Shown here in pieces: positions 1 through 9,600 of a stretch of 22,980 bases of DNA. The position numbers were made by a program, and so were the translations under genes. The stretch covers positions 1 through 22,980 of the forward strand of contig NWUY0300012046.1 in NCBI GenBank assembly GCA_004151065.3, written 5' to 3'. Below the pieces are notes generated by a model that was not told the DNA's origin, did not search any database, and worked only from the letters and a program-made list of their open reading frames with translations. Source of the stretch: Larix sibirica. Taxonomy: Eukaryota > Streptophyta > Pinopsida > Pinales > Pinaceae. The first letter of the stretch is position 1. Every line of letters begins with the position of its first letter.

Positions 1-338
1 CATTTAGATGTTGTCAAAGCAAAAGAGAATAGAAATTTGATCTAACAAAATTAGAAGAGCAACGACAAATAGCAATTCACCATCAGGAAGTACAAAAACA
101 ACAACAGAAAGAGTGGCACGACCGTAATATAAAAAGGAAAAATATCTCAGTCGGTGACCTAGCATTATTATATGACAACCAAATAAAAGGAAAACCAAAA
201 AAGCTGCATACATCCTGGCTTGGTCCATACATAGTCGAGGAACTAAACAACAATGGGTTGGTCCGACTGAAGACATTACAAGGAAGAGTTTTTACGAACG
301 TCGTCAACGGCACAAGACAAAAAAGATATAAAGCATAG
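1..338 (+). pseudogene. Ty3/Gypsy integrase C-terminal end (pol 3' end)
   Basis: This is the last part of a retrotransposon pol polyprotein. From position 51 to the TAG at 336-338 one frame stays open for 95 codons. It shows the usual tail of plant Ty3/Gypsy integrases: a Gln-rich helix with EWHDR, then a VGDLALLYD segment, then the GPY/F module (WLGPYIVEE), and a closing VNGTRQKRYKA. Positions 1-42 give matching upstream sequence (LDVVKAKEN) in a different frame, ended by a stop at 43-45, so there is a frameshift near 43-50. The catalytic core and reverse transcriptase would lie before the window. The GPY/F module acts in integrase targeting and multimerisation in known elements. The family call is firm from the motif order; placing it in the Tat lineage is inference from the extra ORF that follows. 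Confidence 0.85.
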
Positions 339-699
339 AACCGGCATGATGCCGACCAATGCATGTATCTTCATTTGGTTGACCGTCATGCCCCAAGTTT
401 GGAGTTAATTTATATATTAGTTATACTAACCACATTAGTCAAGTAATTATAGAAAAATATTTATGAAAAAATAACTTACACCAAAACCCATTTAAAAAGG
501 CTTTAATACATGGATGTTTGCAGGAACAATTGAAATACAATGATGGTAGACTAGAGCAAGTAGAACGAGGCAAGACAAACCATGAGGATGAACTAGAGAA
601 CCCCACCTAGAATTGATCGACGATTAGAAACCGACAGATGACCTGTGATGGAGCATTCAAAACAACATAGAACAAACCAACTGAACAAACAAACAACAT
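339..699 (+). other. Spacer between pol and the extra ORF
   Basis: AT-rich linker without a sustained open frame. A sequence like a splice acceptor (TTTGCAG) lies near 510-518, but no matching donor can be argued. A spacer between pol and a 3' ORF is usual in Tat-type elements. Confidence 0.35.
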
Positions 700-2540
700 A
701 TGGCGTACTCTATGATGATAGACCTCATCGAAGAAGTTACGAAGACCGTCTACCAAAGCTTGGACCAAAAGAATCACCGCATGTGTGAAGTAGTTGTCAG
801 CCACTTATCTAACAGTTAATGCCATCACCTACCCAACTTAAATGCGTACCAAGTGCCCAAGTTATAAATGAAGGACTAGAACATATTTGGGAACATTTTT
901 GCAAAGAAATCGAGCAAACGCAACAAGACCTAGAAATCCCAAAACTTCCTGGCCTGATATCTGCACCTGTAAACGCAACCAAGATGGCTCCAAAGAAAGC
1001 AACAGCGATGACCAAAGCCATGAAAGTAGCAGAAAGAACCCAAATGGAGATAGAAGAAGCCACCATGCTATCCAAAACAAAAAAAAACTCGCACTAAAGA
1101 ACACCATTGGAAAAGATACTAGAAGGAGCTTCGCGAATGGGGTATACAAAATGATAAATGGTCCAACGTGACAAATAAGATGGCCATAGGAAAAATAAGC
1201 TAGCCATAGGAAAAATCCGACACTATCTCAATGCACCTCTGCTAGACAAATTCGACGGGTTGAAAGATTTGATTATGCAGTATATTGTTAGGAGGTACCA
1301 CAGAGGTAAGTTGTGGTTTAACGAACCAATCGAGATTAATGGTGCACTCATTGCAAATGTGACCGAACCACCAAATCAAGGGCCTCTAGTACTAGTCATT
1401 GTAAAACCAAATTTACTTGAAGAATTTTCAGGGACCCCTCAAGGGGAGAACTCAAAAGGGCTTGTAATCAACAAAATCCAGTATCAGGCATACAAGTTCG
1501 CTACCATAATAATATGCTTAACCAACACTAATCGACCATCATACATTAGGATCGACATGCTGGAAGCCGTAAATTCATGGCCACAGAATCCAAAATCTTC
1601 AATTGGGATGAATACCTAGCCGCAATCGTCAGAGCAACATGCGAAAAATGTCAAGAGACGGGATCGACGATCCAATACCCTTCATTACTTATCTAGCTCG
1701 CAATGTACAAGATTACCCAAGTTAGAGATCCCACATTCACAACAAATTCGGGACCGCTAATGAATAACTTCATAATCTTTCAACCCCAGGGTTGCCCCAA
1801 ATGCCCTGTAGTCATTATACTATGGCTTGAAAACTAGTTTCAAGTCCTTAAGACCACTTCTTCGAGATAGAGGGTATCACAGCCCATCTGTAGAATTCTA
1901 CCGCCGACTGCTCACATCCATCTAGAACTCGCCTGCACAAAAGTGTGGTTTGTGCAAGGAATAATAGGGGATGCAACCGAGCTAGACTACTATCCGTCCA
2001 TCCAATAAATTTTCAGTGATTTGTCAAAATAGTCGAACATAGTCCACCAGATCCTAGATACTGCCTAGAAAGAAGACCAGGAACTACAACAACATTTAAC
2101 TGATGCAGAGAAGGAAGAAGCATACAAGGTTGGCTTATACTTAGAAATTTTTGGCCTAGTTGAAGAAGAAGCAAATCCATTAGCTATTGTGGTGACAAAG
2201 AACCAACCCAAGCCGACAAAAATAGAAAACCCATCGGGAGACAGAAGAAGATGAAGTTTGAGAAGAGGAACAGTCGGAGCCTGACTTATCTAAAGAAAAG
2301 CTCATCATAGTAAATGAGAAGATATATCCAATGCAACATACCTTTAGAAACAGAGGTCCCAAGAAAAGGAAATTGATACTAAATGCACTGACAGAGGACG
2401 AGCTACAAGAACTACATGAAGAAGCTGAACAAGTCATCAAAGACGCCATTCTCAACAAGGTCATAGTCAAACAATAGATTGAGAAGAATATGACCATACA
2501 AGATGATGTTGTACATTTACCCAAGTGGAAGAGGGTCTAA
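700..2540 (+). pseudogene. Extra ORF of a Tat-like retrotransposon, broken
   Basis: About 610 codons can be followed through all three frames: frame 1 at 700-816, frame 3 at 819 to ~1075, frame 1 at ~1081-1200, frame 3 at ~1203 to ~1570, frame 2 at 1571-2251, and frame 3 at 2241-2537, ending at TAA 2538-2540. Recognisable stretches include a Lys-rich segment, WGIQNDKWSNVTNKMAIGKI, RHYLNAPLLDKFDGLKDLIM and, after a shift, WDEYLAAIVRATCEKCQETG. The C-terminal third is acidic and helix-prone (LTEDELQELHEEAEQVIKDA). Frame 2 has six in-frame stops (1694, 1835, 1868, 2006, 2030, 2066). The order pol then long extra ORF fits the Tat lineage of Ty3/Gypsy. The protein's function is unknown to me. It could instead be the gag of a neighbouring element, but its place straight after pol argues against this. 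Confidence 0.6.
1183..1222 (+). repeat. 20-bp tandem duplication inside the extra ORF
   Basis: GCCATAGGAAAAAT occurs at 1183-1196 and again at 1203-1216, a 20-bp period. The insertion changes frame from 1 to 3 exactly where the protein reading jumps from MAIGKI to RHYLNAPL, so it explains one of the frameshifts. Confidence 0.8.
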
Positions 2541-2586
2541 GAAGAAGGTATGAACTAGTGAAAAGAGAAGGGAGGTGAATAATGAT

Positions 2587-4034
2587 AGAAATAGGGGAGG
2601 AGAGAAAGAATGAAAAGGGTCCCTTGCAAACGAAGAAGGTGTAAAGGAGGTCTTGGTTTCCTTAAATAGTCTCCACTGTGAAATTTTTCTAAGGATTCTT
2701 TCTTAAAGTTGGTCCATTTAGAGCATGAGTTTGTTATATTTCCTCAATGGGGTTGTAGGTTGTATGCTTTCTTAGCTATAGGTTAAAGTAATATTATAAT
2801 CTTTTCTAATGGGAAGGTGTTGAATGGCATGCTAGGAGGAAGCACTGTAAGGCCTCCATGATTAACTTGGATCATATATTAGGAGAGAGGAAGGTTCATA
2901 TGTTATAATGTTGGGTATAAATTGTTGTATGAGTACATTGATAGATACTAGAATGTATGTTCATAAATACTCATTTGAATAACATGACATAGTTTAGGCA
3001 TGTTTTAAACATAGATTTGGTTGACCTTATCAATATGCAAGGAAATAGGGAAAATATGTCTAGAAGAAGAAAAAGAGAGCTCCATATTAGAAGAATATGA
3101 AAGGAGGGAGGAGAAAAAGGATGAAATATCCCACTACAAAGGAATAGGTTCTAAAGGAGGTATTGGTTTCCTTAAAGAGTATCTAGTTCGAAAAAGTATC
3201 TAAGAATTCTTTATTCAAGTTGTTGCATGTAGGACATGAGTTCATCATGCCCTACATAGGCTTGTAGTTTGTATGTTTTCTTGGATATGGAGTAAAGTAG
3301 CGTGATAACCTTGGCTATGGGAAATATTTTGAGTCATGATTGGTGGAAGTGGTTCAAATCCTCCATGATTAACTTGGATCACATAGTAGGAGGGAGAAAG
3401 GTTCACTGTGTTATAATGTTGGGTAGGAATTGTTTTATGGTACCTGAAACTAGTATAGCCTCAAGCTATGAGAGAAAAGATAGAAATAGAGAGGGGAGGA
3501 GAGAAAGGAAAAAAATGACCCGATGAAAAGGTAGAGGTTTGGGAGGAGGTTATGGTTTCCGTAAAGAATCTCTAGTTCAAAACACTATATAAGGATTCTT
3601 TCTTCAAGTTGTCGTGTTAGGGCATGAGCTCATCACATGTCCTACATGGGGTTTTAGGTTGTTCATTGGTTTGGCTAGTGGGTAAAGTAATATGATAACT
3701 TTGGCTAGGGGAAAGGTTTTGAGTCATCTTGGGAGGAAGTAACTTAAATCTTCCATGAAGGAGGAATATTTAATATCTTCCATGAGTCATGATAACTTGG
3801 ATCATGCAGAAGGAGGAAGGAAGGTTCCCTATATTATAATGGTGTAGGAAATCGTTGTATGAGTACTTGGATGATTACCAAGAAGCATACTCATAATACT
3901 CATTTGAGTAAGATGAGCAATTTTAGATATGTTTTAAGGATATATATATATAGTTGACCCTAATATGTAAGGAACTAGGAAAATAGATCTAGAAGAGGAA
4001 AATGAGGAATCTATGGTCGAATTAATAAGAAAGC
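2587..4034. repeat. Diverged tandem array, three units of ~380-550 bp
   Basis: Three head-to-tail units share the same ordered landmarks. They run roughly 2587-3100, 3101-3481 and 3482-4034. GGTTTC followed by CTTAAA or CGTAAA lies at 2655, 3165 and 3554; AACTTGGATCA lies at 2864, 3371 and 3794; a TTATAATG stretch follows in each. The middle unit lacks the ~130-bp stretch that in units one and three carries TACTCATTTGA and ATGTTTTAA. The third unit has a ~34-bp internal duplication just before its AACTTGGATCA. Short open frames inside are not conserved between units, so I read none as genes. The array starts ~45 bp after the extra ORF stop. Confidence 0.75.
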
Positions 4035-4973
4035 AATGAGAGGAGAGCCTTTGCTAAAGACAGGGAAGGGTTGATGAGAACTCATCAATCATGGAATTTC
4101 TAAAATGTAGTAGGGTGATTAGAGTGAGGCACCATGCTACCACAAGAAGGAAGGATAGAGTGGAGCTACCACTTGGTTTTAGGGTCAAACTAAGCAACAA
4201 AAGATAGGGTAAGAGAGAAAGGAAAGAGAAGGGGATAAGGCACTAGGTTAAAAGGGATTTTAGAGATGATAATATGGCCTACGATTGTATATTAATTAGG
4301 GATCGACAACTGATGGAAATAACAACAAATTAACTAAGGAAGGTAATATAACTAGGGAGAATTTATTAATACCATTTAGTCAATTAATTAATCTAATTTC
4401 TAAATATTAAAGAGATGTGAAAAGGAAGGAACTTTCCAAAAATAATGTTGTTGTAGGAGTCGATGTCACTAATAATAAATATGATATTTTTCACAAACCT
4501 CCAAGGGAGGGTTTTCTCTGCTATAATGAACCTGCACATGCTAATACACCTTCTTGAAAAATAGACTTGATACCCATCTCGTTTATAATGAAATACACAC
4601 ATGCAAATCTATAATATAAATGATGAATAATGAAGTGTTGTATTGAACCAAAGTGTCCACAAAAGGTGGTACCTCTCTTTCCTTGGTTGTATTGGAACCT
4701 CCCTTAAGGTAAGAGAGTTGAATCATTTAAGGTTTGGGAAGGGAATAAGTCAATAGAGATGCCCTATGGAAGAAAATCAAGCCTTTAAAGGAGAAACCAA
4801 ACCAAAATAAATAAATAAATATATATAGGTGTTGTATTTCATTGGAACAAGTAGCCCAAGATGTGAGAGAAGAGTTGGAGAGATAGATCAAGGTTTGGTG
4901 GTATTTCAATAGTGTACTTGCAAGATAGTTGAATAACAAAAGAGGAACTGAAAAAACATTCAAATAGAGGAGG
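4035..4973. other. No recognisable gene
   Basis: AT-rich DNA with purine-rich patches (4190-4250) and frequent stops in all frames. I see no coding signature, structural RNA or transposon terminus. Confidence 0.5.
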
Positions 4974-4999
4974 ATATATATATATATATATATATATAT
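4974..4999. repeat. (AT)13 microsatellite
   Basis: Uninterrupted alternating AT over 26 bp. Confidence 0.95.
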
Positions 5000-5718
5000 G
5001 AAAAGAAACAACCTCGGGATGTAATTGAACATTATACTAGTCATTTGACAAAAAAAATTGTACATATTAGTCATACCATAGATTTTGACTTAAGTATTGT
5101 AGGTCTATTAGCCCATGCTATAAGTTATTTCCTTGAATTACATGCTTTGTTTCATGATCCTTGACTTATGATCATGGTATTGCGCCTAAAAGTCGTGGTA
5201 CACTTATTGCAAAGAACTCAAGAAGGGTTAAGGAAGGTTTGACCTAGTGGACCCCTAATTAAGCAACCCAAAATAGATTTGGTTTGTTGTGGACCTAAAA
5301 TTAGTCATCCTAACCATTTGTGGGACAAATAAAGCGTTGGGAGCTCCAAAAAGAACCTTGATATCAAGATATTTCCCTAAATGAGCACCCCAAAGGGACT
5401 GTCATAATCAAATTGGTGGCCAAGGGACAAGTACAAGTAAAGATTCAAAGAGGGGCAACCCTACCAAAGAACTAGACATCCCACAAGGTTGTATATCTAG
5501 ACTAAGAGAAAGCGACTCAGGGGAGTTTCACCGTGGTTTCACCCAAAAACTAAGAGTCTTTGTAAAGAAGGATGAAAAGTAACCAAGTCATTACAAAGTG
5601 GATCACAAATGGATAGGACACAGAAGTAGACCACATTGCAGCACCTGTATGTGAGTACTAAAGTGGAAAATCCATGTGCTACACTAATAAAACACAAGGA
5701 CCCTAATTGGCCAAGTCT
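5000..5718. other. No recognisable gene
   Basis: Mixed-composition DNA, somewhat richer in G+C than its surroundings from 5200 to 5680. No sustained frame or family motif was seen. Confidence 0.5.
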
Positions 5719-5961
5719 TCAAGTCCCAAATTTTTTATAGAACTCAACAAATTCCCCTTTTGGACTATAAAATATACCTAGAATATTTTCAATGAAAATG
5801 ATCCTTCGACTTACATGCTTGGTTGTACAATATTGCCACATGGAATCCTTAAGAGTTTTCACAAGTCTACTTGGTTTTCCTTCATTGATATAGTATGGCC
5901 ATGTGACATAATTTGGTTGGTCAATGTATGGTACCAGCTCTAACTTTGTTAACATCATCAT
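5719..5961 (-). CDS. Unrecognised small ORF, 80 codons
   Basis: Open frame on the minus strand from an ATG at 5961 to a stop at 5719-5721. The product is hydrophilic with scattered aromatics (VTWPYYINEGKPSRLVKTLK; IFYSPKGEFVEFYKKFG). The residue mix looks protein-like and there is no internal stop, unlike the surrounding DNA. I do not recognise a family, see no signal peptide or membrane segment, and find no matching partner nearby. It may be a fragment of a larger retroelement protein, or a chance ORF. Confidence 0.2.
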   Translation of the reverse strand: MMMLTKLELVPYIDQPNYVTWPYYINEGKPSRLVKTLKDSMWQYCTTKHVSRRIIFIENILGIFYSPKGEFVEFYKKFGT

Positions 5962-6437
5962 GTTAGAGTGGTATCTTAGGAGTTTTGTATGTACTTATAT
6001 ATATTTTGGATTTTGTTAGGTTATATAAGCCAATGTTGAGGCAAAGTTTCAAAACTTAAAGAAGTTTATTCATTTTTAGTTTCCAATAATTTGGAATTGG
6101 AAGAGCTCAACAACCAAGTTATCTTATAATATAACAATTTGTGGATAGTTTTGCATCGATCACTAATTTAATAATAAAGGTAAAGGTAAGTGCATCAATT
6201 ACTAATTTAATGACAAATTTAAGGGTCTAGGACTTAAGTACTTGGGTTCGAAAAGAAAAACTTGTTCCTATGTCAATTTGTATGGATTTCGAGGTAAATT
6301 TCTATTATTATACTTGCCGTGAGGCAGTGTATATATTCTAATCGATATTTGGTTAACCTATGCTTTAACAAAAAAATTATCACAATTTTTCTAGCTTTTA
6401 CATTAAATAATTAATTTTTTCAATTATTTTAACTAAT
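5962..6437. other. No recognisable gene, very AT-rich
   Basis: Low-complexity AT-rich DNA with short repeated phrases such as CTAATTTAAT near 6165 and 6200. No coding signal. Confidence 0.5.
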
Positions 6438-6513
6438 TTGTTGTTCACTCGGGGTGTTATTTCCCAGGTGATGGAGGATGGATTTCTTGGCATTGATTTG
6501 ATAACTAATATCG

Positions 6514-6740
6514 AACTGAGTTTTCTTCATACTTTGAGCTCACCGCCAGTGCATCACCGCCACAGTCTTCTCATAACATTACCGCCGCAGTCTTCTCATA
6601 ACACCACCTTCTGCATGTTCAGCTGAAAGCTGCCACAGTCTTCTCATAACACCACGTTCTACGTGTTGACCTAAAACCCTAACATAACTCAATTCATCCC
6701 AATGAGTTTACTTCATCCTTTGAGCTTACCGGTAGAGGGT
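6514..6740. repeat. Nested short direct repeats in a C-rich patch
   Basis: A ~25-bp unit containing CAGTCTTCTCATAACA occurs at about 6557, 6582 and 6630. The outer phrases also recur: CTTCATACTTTGAGCTCACCG near 6522 matches CTTCATCCTTTGAGCTTACC near 6711, and CACCTTCTGCATGTTCAG near 6603 matches CACGTTCTACGTGTTGAC near 6651. This is stepwise local duplication. A 62-codon open frame (6438-6626) spans part of it but its reading simply follows the repeats. Confidence 0.75.
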
Positions 6741-6827
6741 TGGAATTTCATTTCAACTCTGCCCTTCTAACTAATTTTTTTTTTACGTTCTGAACTTTTA
6801 TCTTGTCCGTCACACAATGCTTTAGTG

Positions 6828-6905
6828 AAACAATAATCCTTTAACAATGAAGTTTTATTAAAAAAAATACCCTTTAATAATGATTTTGTTATTAAAGAAT
6901 TTAAT
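6828..6905. repeat. Short AT-rich imperfect duplication
   Basis: The phrase beginning CCTTTAACAATGAAGTTTTATTA near 6838 recurs, diverged, as CCTTTAATAATGATTTTGTTATTA near 6871, about 33 bp later. Confidence 0.5.
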
Positions 6906-6921
6906 TTTCAATTAAAAGATA

Positions 6922-6922
6922 N
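6922..6922. other. Ambiguous base (N), possible assembly join
   Basis: The only N in the window. The DNA before it is AT-rich and non-coding; an open coding-like frame begins at the very next base. This may be a collapsed gap or a low-quality call. Confidence 0.6.
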
Positions 6923-7860
6923 CCCCCCACCTCAATTGTACCTTTGATTACCCCATCTCAACCCAGTCAGTAGACAACAAATGTATCTCAGAAGAAGAAG
7001 AAAAGGACTAAGAAGAACCAACCGCAAGGAAGTCCCCTGATGATTCCTCTTCAATTTGTGACAGATTCTTCAAGCACCCCAGTTACTTTCGATCCTACCA
7101 CAGTTAAATACCATGAACTTGAATCTCGTCTAGAGGCTGTAGTCAGAGAGAAAAAGAAAATATGGTCAGCCGACAAAAGGAATCTAGACAATGTCGATGC
7201 CGAGCAAACAAAAGTACTTAGGACTTGTGAAATCTTGATAAGGGAGGTTGAACCAAATCTGCATGGACGTCCTACCATGAAACAATTGGATCAATTAAAC
7301 AACCCTTTAGATCTCTTCTTGCCATTGTGGAGGAAGTTTCTAACCTAAAAAGTCAAGAAAATAAGCAGCAGATAGCAGTGTTGTTGGCCAATCATCACCG
7401 ACTCTTTTTAGAGCGTCATAATAAGTTGAAAGAGTTTGATACATAAGAAAAGTGAACAATCAATGTATTAAATAACTAGTATTCACACTATGGAATTTTT
7501 TTGTATAAATGAGCAAAGTTGAAAACAACTTAGCAGTTATTTTTCAGCAAAAGGCCACTGCAGACCTGACAACTTTGAAAAACTTGGATCATGAGATTGA
7601 AATGCAATAGAACCGACTGCTAGAATATCAAAAACAAGTAGAGCAGTGGTCAGAGGTCTGCCTTTTACTAGCACATATCAACAAGCTACTTGTTGAATCC
7701 CACACCCAACACTTGATCCTTTGACCTGATTTGCAAAACGTTAAGTACAATTCGGTCATTGAAAAAATTACCAAACTCTCAGACCTCACCTCTCTAAGTT
7801 TGAACGTCCAGATAGCTCTGCATGAGTGGGAGGAATTCAAACAATGAATTGCCCCTCTAC
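6923..7860 (+). pseudogene. Coiled-coil C-terminal part of a Tat-like extra ORF, broken
   Basis: Frame 2 runs from 6923 to 7348 with one TAG at 6971-6973. It begins with a Pro-rich stretch and a basic run (KKKKRTKK), then helix-prone sequence (YHELESRLEAVVREKKKIW). Frame 1 takes over at ~7309-7443 (IVEEVSNLKSQENKQQIAVL), and frame 3 runs from ATG 7509 to about 7860 (LDHEIEMQ, stop, NRLLEYQKQVEQWSEVCLLL), with stops at 7608, 7722 and 7845. The density of Leu, Glu, Lys and Gln suggests a coiled coil. A polypurine tract and LTR follow directly, which places this as the last ORF of an LTR retrotransposon on the plus strand. It could be the missing end of the ORF at 700-2540. No enzymatic motif is visible. 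Confidence 0.6.
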
Positions 7861-8017
7861 CAAAGCTATAGTTGAAGCATGCAATGAGCATGATCAGTCG
7901 ACTATTACATCCAGTTTGCCACAACCATAAGGAAAATTTGAATAAGTATTTGTATTTGCAGTTCTCATTTTTTTTGCACATCTCCATGCTCTTTTCGGGA
8001 TGAAGAAGTGTTTTGTT

Positions 8018-8026
8018 GGTGGGGGA
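8018..8026 (+). promoter_or_regulatory. Polypurine tract before the 3' LTR
   Basis: GGTGGGGGA lies two bases before the TG of the proposed LTR. In LTR retrotransposons such a tract primes plus-strand DNA synthesis at the left edge of the 3' LTR. Confidence 0.6.
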
Positions 8027-8028
8027 TA

Positions 8029-8509
8029 TGTTGGAGGAGCTTAGTCGACCAACCGACTAGGTCCTCTGACCAAAAATAGTTGGGTTGGTCCAGCCAGTTG
8101 GTTAGCCGACCGAACCGTCAATTATAACCGCATAACTACTTGTAAATCATATATATAGGCTGGTGAGCCGTGGATCGATGATATATTGTTTTGTACAGTA
8201 TTCTACCTCTGTTAATACAAAGACTTATTACTTATGTCCCACTTACTCTGTTATATTTTATCTTGTATATTGTATGCTATGTGATCTTTTATATATGTTT
8301 GATGTATATTGACAATCCATGCGAACCCTCAAACTACAACAATTTCCATTATTCTTTGTAAATATATAGCTCAATTACATGCAAAGTTCTTCATGCGTAT
8401 TTGTTGGGGAGATGTAGCATTACTTTGCCCATTCTCCCAGGCAAAGCCTTCTCTCTTGATTTTACATTCCCAAATATGTGAGGTCGAACCTTTACCATAG
8501 TTTCCAACA
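8029..8509 (+). mobile_element. Probable 3' LTR of a Ty3/Gypsy element
   Basis: The segment starts TGTTGG right after a polypurine tract and a candidate right end CCAACA lies at 8504-8509, giving perfect 6-bp terminal inverted repeats and a length of 481 bp. A TATA-like box (ATATATAGG, ~8151-8159) is followed by GTGAGCCG and later TTAATACAAAG near 8213, which could serve as promoter and polyadenylation region. The left end is well supported by the tract and upstream ORF. The right end is less sure because no second LTR copy is in the window to align. Confidence 0.6.
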
Positions 8510-8884
8510 CTTTTTAAATTATCTCCCAAACCTTCTTATATTGTAACCATAGGGGGTTAAACTTGAAGAGGATGGGTCCATAATTTTATTATAGTTCTTC
8601 AAGGTAGAGAGTTATGGGTTTGTGGTTAGAGATTGCAAATGAAATAGTAAAGGATTGAATTTTATTTTGTTTATATGGAATGATCTTTGCACTAGGAATT
8701 AGTACAACCACTCAAATATGCCTCAATCCCTATATTTTATTGGTCCATGTGTATTCACCTCTCTATCCCTTTGAATTAAAAAAATCCCAATCAATGATAA
8801 TTTTGACCACTTGTTATTGAAGGAGATATTGAACAAAAGCCTATATTGTATTTTTGGGTAAAGATAAGATTAGATTTAAGTCAC
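8510..8884. other. No recognisable gene
   Basis: AT-rich flank after the LTR. No coding or repeat signature seen. Confidence 0.5.
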
Positions 8885-9600
8885 ATGCCATAATTCTGAT
8901 ATATATTGGAATTGCATCGAAATTTTTGAGTGTGCTCCAATAGTGTTGTTTTTGTCTATGATGGATTGGTGCATACATGTTGAAGAGTTGTAGCTATCTT
9001 CTTGAGGATTTATTTACAAATAGAGTGTACATCTAATGTTGGGTGCTTTTTAAGTCCAGGAGTTCACAATCTACTATATCCTAGAGGGTATAGATTCCCC
9101 CATATGCCCCACATGCATTAACCGCACTAACTTGGCAAATGTTCATTAGTTTATGCCATATCTCTAACATGACTTCTTTTGATACTTTTGTTTCGTGGAG
9201 CAAGAGAATACACAATATTTCTATATATATCATATCTCATACTATTTTTTGTTTTCTTGGAATAGCCAACCACTTGTATCTCTAAGAGAGTACTTTGATT
9301 TGGAATTCCCTTGCCATAATTCTACTATAGATTGGAATTATGTTGAATTTTTTGACTGTGCATGAGGAATCTTGTTTCTCTATTGGATTGGTGCATGCAT
9401 GTTGAACAGTTATAGCTATTGTCTTGATGCTTTATTTACAAATAGAGTGTGCATCCAATTTTGGGTGCTCTTGGCATCAAGAGGTCGAATGCTACTAGAT
9501 CCCAAAGGGTGTAGACTCTCTTGGAGGCACCCCATTTGTTAACCACAACACCTTGGAAAAATTTCATTAGTTTATGCATGATCTATGTTGATGCCTATGA
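8885..9600. repeat. Two-copy tandem duplication, period ~424 bp
   Basis: Copy one starts near 8888 and copy two near 9314. Both begin CCATAATTCT and then share ATTGGAATT, GGATTGGTGCAT-CATGTTGAA, TATTTACAAATAGAGTGT (9011 and 9433), TTGGGTGCT, and CATTAGTTTATGC. The offsets are 426 at the left landmark and 422 further right, so only small indels separate them. The segment 9163-9306, which joins the two copies, has a relative at 15511-15653. No protein frame is conserved across the copies. Confidence 0.8.

Noticed and set aside
4-364. Two minus-strand ORFs opposite the integrase end
   Set aside because: The plus-strand reading has clear integrase motifs; these are antisense shadows.
607-1149. 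Overlapping minus-strand ORFs with hydrophobic, membrane-like products
   Set aside because: They mirror A-rich, Lys-rich plus-strand coding sequence, whose complement always yields Phe- and Leu-rich frames.
2180-2524. 114-codon minus-strand ORF rich in Ser, Cys and Phe
   Set aside because: It is the antisense of the acidic plus-strand reading of the Tat-like extra ORF.
3350-3362. GGTTCAAATCC, a match to the tRNA B-box
   Set aside because: The flanking bases do not form a T-stem, no A-box or acceptor stem is present, and the matching positions in the other two tandem units have drifted.
5961-5985. TGGTATC at 5969-5975, like the start of a primer binding site for initiator Met tRNA
   Set aside because: Only seven bases match before it diverges (CTTAGGAG), and no LTR end or gag follows.
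6660-6690. AAAACCCTAACA, resembling plant telomere repeat CCCTAAA
   Set aside because: A single imperfect unit with no tandem repetition.
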